Part shown: positions 56,596 through 64,000 of the stretch, in pieces | Layout of the letters: the number at the start of each line of letters is the position of its first letter | How positions within the stretch are numbered: position 1 is the stretch's first letter | Assembly (NCBI GenBank): GCA_002470515.1 | Contig: DKML01000031.1 | Span: 496,001 to 560,000, forward strand | Direction of reading: 5' to 3' | Length of the DNA: 64,000 nucleotides | From: Proteobacteria bacterium UBA7415 | GTDB lineage: Bacteria > Pseudomonadota > Gammaproteobacteria > Arenicellales > Arenicellaceae | Made by a program: the position numbers and the translations under genes | Notes under the pieces: model-generated | The model's database searches: none | What the model saw: only the letters and a program-made list of their open reading frames with translations | What the model was told of the DNA's origin: nothing

Positions 56596-58059
56596 TTAGG
56601 GCTTTTCTTTCTGTATATGGCCTTCGAATGATTTAGCGTATTCGGTAACTTTTTCCAACTCAGACTTCAAGGATTTAGCGTATTCAGCCGCCTTTAAGGC
56701 TTCTTGCATGTGACTTTCAAGTGATTGAGCATATTCTATGACAGTTTTTAATTCAGACTCGAGAGAGATAGCATAGTTTGCTTTCTTTAATGCTTCGGCT
56801 TTCAATGAGTCAATGTACTTATTGGTGTTTTCTTCAGATCGTTCTATTGTCGCTACGTATTTTTTCGCATCGGCTAGCTCACTTTCTCGATGCTGCAACA
56901 ACGTTGACACCTCCTTTATTTGAACATTAAGGGCGTCAATATGCTTAAGCCTGAGCTTATATTCAGTTTCAAGAGAGGTCGAATACTTAACGGCTTTTTT
57001 GGATTCGGCTTTTAATGCTTTACTGTACTGAGCGATTTCTTCTATTTTTAATTCCTGTGTTTTAACCAAAACAGAAATTTCTTTTATCGTTTTTTCGCGA
57101 TCATCAATTTGCTGAGTTAGAGATTCAATATTTTGTTGTTTCTTTGTTAAGTTTTCCTTAAGTGAATCATTGTATTGATTGATATCTCTTGTTTCATGAG
57201 TTCTTTGCTTTATGACATTATTCAGGCTAATAACATCATTTTGATAGCGGTCAATCATAGAGCCAAGGTAGGAAACTAGGTTCGCCACTTGGGGAGAGGG
57301 TGGTATTAATTTATGCGATAAGTGTGATTTTTCAAGTATCGCAAGATTTAAGTCTTGTTGTTCTAGTGTTAGGTATTGAGAGCGATCAAAACCATCAGCA
57401 GTTGCTCTAAACAACTTTTTATCTATAATTTTCTTGGCTTTATTTGTTAGTTCAGCAGGAGTATTTTGATAACCCCAGTCTGCTAATGTATCGCTCAGCT
57501 CAGTAAGTGTTTCTTCAGGCTCAGAGAGTAATCGGTGATGGAAGACATAACTAAAACTGCAGGTACGAACATTGGCAATTAGTGCTTTTGCGTAGTATTC
57601 CCAAATACCCACGCTGTATTGGATCGGAAATAGGTCTCGATTCTGCAGAGATTGGGCTACTTGCATTGGGTCTCTGTGCATAGCGATAACACATAAGCCA
57701 GGAATGAGTTCTTTCCAAAAACCTAAGGTTAGACACATCCTAGGATCTTTGACGACCCAGTTTGGGTGATGGTCCATCTTGCCTATAGCTTTCTCGGCTA
57801 GCACCTTAATTTCGTTTAACCTGACTTTACTCAACTTATTAATACTGAACTTGTCTGGCTGATTCCAACTAGCACCTGACTCCTTAAGCAGTAACTCATT
57901 AACCAGAAGGAAATCCTTATGCTCCCAGTAGCCGTTAGGGTCAAGTTCATCAGGATCATTGAAATCATTAGCGTCTCCTGAATAGAAACCATAATCAAGT
58001 AATAACCTCGTGAGAAGAGAGGTTCCTGATCGGTGCATTCCAGTAATAAATAATTTCAT
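56596..58059 (-). CDS. Sulfotransferase-like protein with long C-terminal coiled coil
   Basis: A 487-aa protein. The first about 250 residues have a P-loop KLFITGMHRSGTSLLTRLLL, the 3'-phosphate segment VIAMHRDPMQVAQSLQNRDL and a WVVKDPRMCLTLGFW strand, as in the N-terminal domain of the 1274-aa protein at 26727. Residues about 275-487 form a coiled coil built on recurring Tyr-Ala-x-Ser-Leu-x heptads (YAISLESEL, YAQSLESHM, YAKSLKSEL, YAKSFEGHI). These may drive oligomerisation. Whether the P-loop domain transfers sulfate is not established. Confidence 0.82.
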   Translation of the reverse strand: MKLFITGMHRSGTSLLTRLLLDYGFYSGDANDFNDPDELDPNGYWEHKDFLLVNELLLKESGASWNQPDKFSINKLSKVRLNEIKVLAEKAIGKMDHHPNWVVKDPRMCLTLGFWKELIPGLCVIAMHRDPMQVAQSLQNRDLFPIQYSVGIWEYYAKALIANVRTCSFSYVFHHRLLSEPEETLTELSDTLADWGYQNTPAELTNKAKKIIDKKLFRATADGFDRSQYLTLEQQDLNLAILEKSHLSHKLIPPSPQVANLVSYLGSMIDRYQNDVISLNNVIKQRTHETRDINQYNDSLKENLTKKQQNIESLTQQIDDREKTIKEISVLVKTQELKIEEIAQYSKALKAESKKAVKYSTSLETEYKLRLKHIDALNVQIKEVSTLLQHRESELADAKKYVATIERSEENTNKYIDSLKAEALKKANYAISLESELKTVIEYAQSLESHMQEALKAAEYAKSLKSELEKVTEYAKSFEGHIQKEKP

Positions 58060-58128
58060 CTGATTAGTTCGATTTAATTCATTGAATTATGATTGCTTAA
58101 ATGTAAAGCGGCTGCTTTTGAAAGGTGA

Positions 58129-59319
58129 CTAGCTTAAGCTCAACAAACTGTCATCTATTTGCCGTGCGGTCATATGCCAACTTGTAGGTACGTATTGTTG
58201 TGCTCTTTTTTGTAAACGCTGATATTCAGCCTTATTTAAATCCAAGCGACACACTGTTTCAATGAGCTCATCAGGTGTTTTTTCAGAAAAAAGTATTACA
58301 TTGTCGGCACCAATTTCAGGGAGGGAGCCCCCTTGAGAGCATATTGTTGGACACCCCCTCGCCAAAGATTCAACAACGGGTAAACCGAACCCTTCGTATA
58401 GTGAAGGAACCACATTGAGCCAGGCGTTTCGATACAAAGAATTAAGCTGCTCATCCGAAGCATTAGGTAAGTAATGCATTCGCTTACCATTTTCTGGATG
58501 GTTCTCGATAGCATTGGTCACCTCTTCTGACAACCACCCTAATTTACCTACAATGACTAAGTTCAAGTCCGTTTCTTGACTGATTATATTAAAAGCCTGC
58601 AATAACATTAAATAGTTTTTTCTAGGTTCGATTGTACTAACTGATAATATGTATTGGCCATATTTAAGACCGCAATCAACTTGATTGCGCTTCGGCTTCT
58701 GCCTACCAATGCTACTACCAAGTTCTATAGGTGTTAGATTGGGGGGGGGTATCAATTGTTTTTCACAATACACCTCCACATCTAGTAAGGTGCGCCTACT
58801 GATGCAAATAAACAGTTCTGAATAACGCAAATGAGCGAGAAAGTGATCTTTGAATACTTTGATCGTATTTGGGTGAGAGGTTTCTGGAAATAATAAAGGA
58901 ATAATGTCGTAGTGAAGCTTAGCCAATCGAACATTTGCTTGCTTTAAGGACGGCAATAAATATTCACGTTTAAGTTTGGAATGCCACGAGCTTTCAATAT
59001 CTAGAAAAATCGAGCCTTCGGTAAAATTGGTTATATATAAGGTTTCGGATTTTGGAATATACGAGCCAATTTTGCGAAGAACCCGCTTAACCAGCGTGAC
59101 AGATCTAGGCTTTGAGCTCAGTAAATTCTTTTTTTCATTGCGACTAAGATGTCTCCAACATTGCTTGCCATGATCATAAACAATCGGAATATAACGATGC
59201 TGAAACGCACGGTTATTAGGTATCAAGACTTGCTTAGAAAACTCACGACACACCCTCTGAATACCAGTGATAAATGGAAGCTCAAGGGTGTTTGCAACAT
59301 CATAATATACCTTTCTCAT
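58129..59319 (-). CDS. GT4 glycosyltransferase
   Basis: A 396-aa GT-B enzyme of the WbpX/WbdA-like group. The start VYYDVANTLELPFITGIQRVCREFS resembles glycosyltransferases acting in polysaccharide loci. The donor domain begins STIEPRKNYLMLLQAF and carries [24 protein letters not shown] with the E-x7-E motif. It is unlike the module GT4 pairs apart from these motifs. Its ATG overlaps the stop of the next gene upstream, 59316-60227 (ATGA), so the two act together. Confidence 0.88.
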   Translation of the reverse strand: MRKVYYDVANTLELPFITGIQRVCREFSKQVLIPNNRAFQHRYIPIVYDHGKQCWRHLSRNEKKNLLSSKPRSVTLVKRVLRKIGSYIPKSETLYITNFTEGSIFLDIESSWHSKLKREYLLPSLKQANVRLAKLHYDIIPLLFPETSHPNTIKVFKDHFLAHLRYSELFICISRRTLLDVEVYCEKQLIPPPNLTPIELGSSIGRQKPKRNQVDCGLKYGQYILSVSTIEPRKNYLMLLQAFNIISQETDLNLVIVGKLGWLSEEVTNAIENHPENGKRMHYLPNASDEQLNSLYRNAWLNVVPSLYEGFGLPVVESLARGCPTICSQGGSLPEIGADNVILFSEKTPDELIETVCRLDLNKAEYQRLQKRAQQYVPTSWHMTARQIDDSLLSLS

Positions 59320-60227
59320 CGATCAAAAACCTTGTTTACCCACGTTCTCAATTTAAAAAACTTTAACAGTCCAGGCAATTGTTCTGGATGCCTGAGTGCC
59401 AATTGATACTGTTTCCAGGAAATCAATTTGTTGATATTGTCTTGCGCGAGCGCATCGATATCTTGAGCGCTCGATGCAAAGTCAGCAAACACGTGATTGG
59501 ATTCATAAAGTAGCGTTGTGAAATTTTCGAACACGGCAGACTGAGGTTCAACAAACAACTTCCAAGCAAGCGGATGCTCTGGCCAGCACAGCGTTTTAAA
59601 TACTTCTGGTTGATGAAATTTTTCCGGCGATATACTCGGCGCATAATTGAAGTAGGTGCTCCACTCACAAAGAGGATGATTCTTTGCATGGCGTGAAAAA
59701 AAATCGTTGGTTTCAATAAACATCGCTTTGTCGATTATCTGGGGCATATGACTGGCATATGATAAGTGTTCGAGATTCTCATAATCAAGCACCGCGCAAG
59801 TGGCGATTTGCCCAGCATCAAACTCCGTTTGATTACTGCTCCAAACCGCAAGATCGTAAAAGAAGTATCGGCGATGACGGCCATCCTTGATGAAGATGTC
59901 GAGTGAAATTGGTTTTAATGGTCTAGCGTCATCGTCGGTCATTATAAATTGGGAGTCTACGATGTCAGACCGAATTAGCCGTCCTCTTAGGAGGTAATTT
60001 CGTCGCTGATGATCTAATGCGCTAAAGCTTGAGATTTCTTCTTTAAGGAGTACTGAACTTTCTGGCACTACTTGAATCTGAAAACTTGAAGTGGTGGACC
60101 TATAAACGGCTTCGAGCTTATCCGGCACGCAGACAACTACTCGTTCAATAAATGGCATGAATAGAGCTACATGTTGTAGGGTCTCGGCAAAAACAGTTGG
60201 CCGGTTACTTATATAGACAATCTGCAT
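59316..60227 (-). CDS. Putative GT-A type glycosyltransferase, family unrecognised
   Basis: A 303-aa cytoplasmic protein starting MQIVYISNRPTVFAETLQHVA. FIMTDDDARPLKPISLDIF resembles the DXD metal- and nucleotide-sugar-binding motif of GT-A enzymes. Other clear segments are RRYFFYDLAVWSSNQTEFDAG and HPLCEWSTYFNY, in which the His and Asp could be catalytic. I do not recognise the family; some relatives might be annotated as hypothetical proteins in capsule loci. Overlap with the GT4 gene supports a role in the same glycan pathway. It is the first gene of the minus-strand run and has a 148-bp divergent region in front. Confidence 0.6.
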   Translation of the reverse strand: MQIVYISNRPTVFAETLQHVALFMPFIERVVVCVPDKLEAVYRSTTSSFQIQVVPESSVLLKEEISSFSALDHQRRNYLLRGRLIRSDIVDSQFIMTDDDARPLKPISLDIFIKDGRHRRYFFYDLAVWSSNQTEFDAGQIATCAVLDYENLEHLSYASHMPQIIDKAMFIETNDFFSRHAKNHPLCEWSTYFNYAPSISPEKFHQPEVFKTLCWPEHPLAWKLFVEPQSAVFENFTTLLYESNHVFADFASSAQDIDALAQDNINKLISWKQYQLALRHPEQLPGLLKFFKLRTWVNKVFDR

Positions 60228-60375
60228 TGAGTGCGTATGAGTTAACTATGATAAATAGAAGTTGATGGTAATATACTAACCTCTAATTGTCGTTTCACCA
60301 GCCTATTTGTATAGTTGTTATTGCTGGAACGATGATTTCAAACATCAAATTCCCCTTTATTTTGAGGCCACGATA

Positions 60376-62637
60376 GTGAAAAAAATAGTTCTTGCTCTAC
60401 TTACCATTTGGTTTACCACCACAGCGGCTCAAGTCCCCGGCCCGACTCATCAAGAGCAAGTAGACAATCGTGGAGAAGCGATTAATCTAGCCGATACTCG
60501 TCGCAAGTTAGACCAGCTTATCTGGGGGCCTGAAGTATTAGCGCAGCAATACGAGACTCGCATTGTTGAGTTATGGGATGATTTATTGAAGGCGCAGGAC
60601 AAGCTTAAGGTGCTTGCCGATTTAGATTTTAATTCGTTGAGGCTCGCCGCACATCAAAACAGCGAAGGACTTCAGCATCAAATAGCCCGTTATACCTACT
60701 CCGGCGATGGCGAGACGTGGAGTGCTAAACAATGGAAAGACTTTATCGCAGAAGCCGTTGCAAATAAATATGTACTGGAACAATCTGAATGGCACCATAG
60801 CGGGTTTACACCGCCACAGGACAATGAAGGCGCTCACTCAGAAGTCAGCTTTGAGCTTCATGTCGCAAGGGCCGAACCAGCTCATAGGGTTGTCTTGAAA
60901 GGAGTTTTGGATGTTTCCTGGAAAGTGAGCTTAGGTGCTACGGCTGAAATTGAGCCAAATGACATTGTTATAACGCAAATGACCATATTGGAGCGTCAGC
61001 TACCACCCGCGTTTGAGGAGGTGTTCACGGTAAGTGGTACCGAAGAGACGCCTTTAATTAATCCGTTGCTGGTTTACGACTTAGATAAGGATGGGCTGTC
61101 TGAAATAATTGTTGGTGGCCAAAATCTACTGTTGAGAAACGAAGGTAAGGGCACACTAGTAGCCGAAAAATTATTTGATAAAGCCAGACCTCTTTATGAT
61201 GGCGCGATCATTGCTGATTTTGATGGTGATGCCCAAGTCGACTTTGTTGGCGTTGACAATAACAACTACCCTCTCCTCTTCAAAGGCAACAAAGATGGTT
61301 CGTTTAGTGACGAGCCTATTAAAATGGCCGATACACATTTAGGCTTACCCAAAACCTTTACAGCTGGCGACATAGACGGTGATGGTGATCTTGATATTCA
61401 CATAGGCAATTACAAATACGCATACCGACAAGGCCAAATGCCCAGTCCTTACTTTGATGCCAATGATGGTTACCCTGCCGTGTTATTAAGAAACGATGGC
61501 GAGGGCAAATTTACCGATATCACTGACTCCTCGGGTTTGGGAGCAAAAAGAAACAGGCGCTCGTATAGTAGTTCGTTTGTTGATCTTGATGACGATCAAG
61601 ACATGGATCTAATCGTTGTAAGCGATTATGCGGGCTTCGATGTTTATCTAAATAATGGCAAAGGTAAATTTACCGACATTACCGATGATTTTGGTCTTGA
61701 TAGGCACTTCTTTGGTATGGGACATACATTTGATGATTTTGATGGCGATGGCAAGTTGGATTTTTACGTTATCGGAATGAGCTCTACTACGGCGCGGCGA
61801 CTTGCAGAGCTTGGTGTTGGACGTCAAGATTTGCAAAAACACACCGAGATGCGCGACGCCATGGGCTATGGAAATCGAATGTTCCTAAAACGAGAAAATG
61901 GCTTTGTAAAAGCACCGTTTAACGACCAAGTGGCTAGAACAGGCTGGTCTTGGGGTACGAGTACGTTTGATTTTGATAACGATGGCGATAAAGATATTTT
62001 TATCGCCAATGGGCATTACAGCGGTGAAAGCACGCAGGATTACTGCACTACATTTTGGCGCCACGATATCTACGAAAGCGGTGGCGAAAATGTTGCTCGA
62101 GATATGTTGTTTCAAACCGAATCAACTGACTTGCGTGAAGCCAATATTTCGTGGAACGGTTATGAGCACAAAGTTTTATACCTTAAGCACAAAGGCGAGT
62201 ACGTCAATATCGCGTATTTGATGGGCGTTGCATTTGAATACGACGCCCGCTCTGTTGTAACCGAGGACATTGACAAAGATGGCCGCCCCGACTTATTGGT
62301 CGTGGAGCACGTTGCCGAGGGCTTAAACAAAACCAGCTATCGCCTACACATCTATCGCAACGCCTTAAGTAATGCTGGGCATTGGGTTGGCGTTGAATTA
62401 AGCGACAGCGTCGGGCGTTCGACAATAGGGGCTAATGTTGAAGTTGTTACTAAAACGGGCAAGCAATTTAGCCGCATTGTTACTGGTGATTCGTTTTCTT
62501 CTCAACACTCGGCCAATTTACACTTTGGTTTAGGCGCGCAAACTGAAATTGAGGAAGTTCGTGTAACTTGGGCTGATGGGACGCGAAGCACGCTTAAACA
62601 ACCCGAGGTCGATCAATATCATAAAGTCACAAATTAG
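60376..62637 (+). CDS. Exported FG-GAP/VCBS repeat protein with ASPIC/UnbV domain (CRTAC1-like)
   Basis: I chose the GTG at 60376, preceded by GAGG, because it begins the signal sequence KKIVLALLTIWFTTTAAQ; the protein is then 753 aa. The N-terminal quarter (to about residue 215) is unlike known domains. Seven calcium-loop FG-GAP/VCBS motifs follow (DLDKDGLSEIIVGG, DFDGDAQVDFV, DIDGDGDLDIHIGN, DLDDDQDMDLIVVS, DFDGDGKLDFYVIG, DFDNDGDKDIFIANGH, DIDKDGRPDLLVVE), forming a beta-propeller. The end (GRSTIGANVEVVT ... VRVTWADGTRS) is the ASPIC/UnbV domain. It is secreted or on the cell surface; its ligand is unknown. Confidence 0.9.
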   Translation: MKKIVLALLTIWFTTTAAQVPGPTHQEQVDNRGEAINLADTRRKLDQLIWGPEVLAQQYETRIVELWDDLLKAQDKLKVLADLDFNSLRLAAHQNSEGLQHQIARYTYSGDGETWSAKQWKDFIAEAVANKYVLEQSEWHHSGFTPPQDNEGAHSEVSFELHVARAEPAHRVVLKGVLDVSWKVSLGATAEIEPNDIVITQMTILERQLPPAFEEVFTVSGTEETPLINPLLVYDLDKDGLSEIIVGGQNLLLRNEGKGTLVAEKLFDKARPLYDGAIIADFDGDAQVDFVGVDNNNYPLLFKGNKDGSFSDEPIKMADTHLGLPKTFTAGDIDGDGDLDIHIGNYKYAYRQGQMPSPYFDANDGYPAVLLRNDGEGKFTDITDSSGLGAKRNRRSYSSSFVDLDDDQDMDLIVVSDYAGFDVYLNNGKGKFTDITDDFGLDRHFFGMGHTFDDFDGDGKLDFYVIGMSSTTARRLAELGVGRQDLQKHTEMRDAMGYGNRMFLKRENGFVKAPFNDQVARTGWSWGTSTFDFDNDGDKDIFIANGHYSGESTQDYCTTFWRHDIYESGGENVARDMLFQTESTDLREANISWNGYEHKVLYLKHKGEYVNIAYLMGVAFEYDARSVVTEDIDKDGRPDLLVVEHVAEGLNKTSYRLHIYRNALSNAGHWVGVELSDSVGRSTIGANVEVVTKTGKQFSRIVTGDSFSSQHSANLHFGLGAQTEIEEVRVTWADGTRSTLKQPEVDQYHKVTN

Positions 62638-62760
62638 TAGATCTTGTCTAATTGGATGATAGCGATCAAAGTGACAATATGTTAACTTATGTCCAAAGAG
62701 GACGAAGTCGCGACTGTTTTGGATCTTAAATTAATAGAGTGTTGGTCATAGTTACTGCGA

Positions 62761-63480
62761 ATGAATAGACGTCTCACAAAAGTTTTTGGATTAACTGGCT
62801 GTGCAATTGGCCTGGCGCTTTTGTCGTCGTGTTCTGCTGACGTTCCTGCCGACAAATCGGAAATCAAACGAGATACTCAAGCGACAAGCGCTTTAGGTGA
62901 GCTTACGTCTGCTGGGGAAACTGATGTTCATTCACATGAATCAACTGATCAGATTTTTAAGTCTGACACGGCTACCGTCTATACGGACGGGTTTGATGAC
63001 GAAGGATCATCTGAAGATATTCAGGTAGAAGATGAGTATGACTACGAAGTTTATGATGAACCATCTCGTACGGTATCGATTGATGTCGAGCCAAGCGAAG
63101 GAATAATACGATGGGAACAGCCTCAAAATCTTGCATACTCTAATGCCAAAATCACTCTTTTTAGTGACAGCGGAGAAACGCTAGTTCGAGACTTTAGTTC
63201 TGGAGAGTCAATTGAACTTTATGGAGAGTTACCTGATGGCGTATATGGCTGGGAATCAGTGATTACTCCACAGATTAGCGAGTCGGTTATGGCTGAAATG
63301 CGGGCCGTTCGATCTTCTGGTGATTTTAATGCCGAACAAGAGTTGGTGGCAAGCTTGCGAGCTGAAGGCAGCATACCAACCGAACAAGAAGCGCGTGACA
63401 ATGTACAGTCGGGTAGTTTTGTTGTATTGAATGGAGTTGTTAACCCTCCAGCCATTGACGAACAGAGCGACGCTGATTAA
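62761..63480 (+). CDS. Acidic lipoprotein, function unknown
   Basis: A 239-aa protein with a type II signal peptide: MNRRLTKVFGLTGCAIGLALLSSC ends in the lipobox LLSSC, so the mature N-terminus is Cys24 or its neighbour. The following about 80 residues are low-complexity and strongly acidic (EDIQVEDEYDYEVYDEP). The next region (about 95-160) looks like a beta-sandwich, EGIIRWEQPQNLAYSNAKITLF and YGELPDGVYGWE. A helical tail rich in Glu and Ala follows, ending VVLNGVVNPPAIDEQSDAD. I do not recognise a family. A hairpin follows the stop closely (GCGAATT with AATTCGC, 63485-63506). Confidence 0.7.
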   Translation: MNRRLTKVFGLTGCAIGLALLSSCSADVPADKSEIKRDTQATSALGELTSAGETDVHSHESTDQIFKSDTATVYTDGFDDEGSSEDIQVEDEYDYEVYDEPSRTVSIDVEPSEGIIRWEQPQNLAYSNAKITLFSDSGETLVRDFSSGESIELYGELPDGVYGWESVITPQISESVMAEMRAVRSSGDFNAEQELVASLRAEGSIPTEQEARDNVQSGSFVVLNGVVNPPAIDEQSDAD

Positions 63481-63673
63481 AAAGGCGAATTAGGTGATCA
63501 ATTCGCTAGTTGATAGTAGGTCTAAATTTAAGGTTTAACTTAGGGTTTAAACTTAGCAACCTATTAGAATGGAGCCATGGCCTACATAACATGGCGCGAT
63601 CGAGGCGTGTAAAAGCGTTTAGCAGACTACAGTTGTAGAAAGTAGCCATAATTATCGGGAGGAAGGAAAGGAT

Positions 63674-64000
63674 ATGAAAAATATAAAATCACTGTCAATG
63701 TTGATGCTTAGTGCCTCAGTTGTGACAACAATCAATACGGCCACTGCAGACATTGTGCATAACGACGACGTAATAGTCACCTTCAGCCAATGTGTCGGCA
63801 ACGATTGCGTAAACGGCGAGAATTTTGGGTTTGATACACAACGACTCAAAGAAAACAACTTGCGTATCCATTTCGATGATACAAGTAGCTCGGCAAGTTT
63901 TCCTAGCAATGATTGGAGAATCAAAGTTAATGATACGAGCAATGGCGGCGCAAGCTATTTTGCCATTGAAGATTCTACGGCAGGCAGAACCCCTTTTAGA
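63674..64000 (+). CDS. Secreted protein of unknown family, 5' part only
   Basis: An ATG at 63674, preceded by a GGAAGGAAAGG ribosome binding site, opens a frame of 109 codons that runs off the window. A signal peptide (SLSMLMLSASVVTTINTATA) is followed by DIVHNDDVIVTFSQCVGNDCV, then ENFGFDTQRLKENNLRIHFDD and SNDWRIKVNDTSNGGASYFAIED. I have seen very similar openings in secreted proteins of marine gammaproteobacteria, where the rest is collagen-like, LamG-like or tail-fibre-like. The function is not known. Only the N-terminal domain is visible here. Confidence 0.8.
   Translation, partial: MKNIKSLSMLMLSASVVTTINTATADIVHNDDVIVTFSQCVGNDCVNGENFGFDTQRLKENNLRIHFDDTSSSASFPSNDWRIKVNDTSNGGASYFAIEDSTAGRTPFR

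Overview
This is a 64 kb piece of a bacterial chromosome, most likely from a marine gammaproteobacterium. The grounds are a GC content that looks to be in the mid 40s, many TonB-dependent receptors and c-type cytochromes, a cytochrome cd1 nitrite reductase, Bcr/CflA and ViuB family proteins, and exported repeat proteins. Genus assignment is not possible by eye. No rRNA, tRNA, CRISPR array or intact insertion sequence was seen.

Left part (1-26.2 kb), mixed metabolism and respiration. On the minus strand lie a truncated glutathione S-transferase, a siderophore-interacting flavoprotein, an NrtS-type nitrate/nitrite transporter coupled to an exported metallo-beta-lactamase-fold hydrolase, and a Bcr/CflA efflux pump. 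A metal/haem-flavoured block follows: an OprC-like TonB receptor, a DUF2946 protein, a DUF3365 haem protein and a PepSY membrane protein. At 10.5-15.1 kb a compact plus-strand operon carries a 51-aa membrane peptide, a haem-type TonB receptor and a NirS nitrite reductase with an extra N-terminal cytochrome c domain. It starts behind an FNR/ANR-type box with ideal class II spacing. A second, perfect FNR-type box precedes a small YgaP-like gene at 9.6 kb. Further right are an M24 peptidase, a gamma-glutamyltransferase, a HipBA toxin-antitoxin pair with its operators, a homologue of linalool dehydratase-isomerase, a nitroreductase and an OafA-type acyltransferase.

Right part (26.7-60.2 kb), a large surface-glycan locus. 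It contains long multidomain glycosyltransferases, four methyltransferases, three proteins with sulfotransferase-type domains, and two copies of a module made of two GT4 glycosyltransferases and a GDP-mannose 4,6-dehydratase. Each copy faces a divergent ABC-2 polysaccharide exporter pair (permease plus ATPase). The sugar genes of the copies are clear paralogues; the exporters are not close. Between the copies sit a frameshifted small Cys-rich secreted protein, a 1226-aa repeat protein with calcium-binding type 3 repeats, and a lipoprotein fusing a SPATA20/DUF255 thioredoxin protein to a DsbD-alpha-like domain. The likely product is one or two exported, methylated and possibly sulfated polysaccharides containing a GDP-mannose-derived 6-deoxysugar.

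Right end (60.3-64 kb): an exported FG-GAP/ASPIC-UnbV protein, an acidic lipoprotein, and the start of a secreted protein cut by the window edge.
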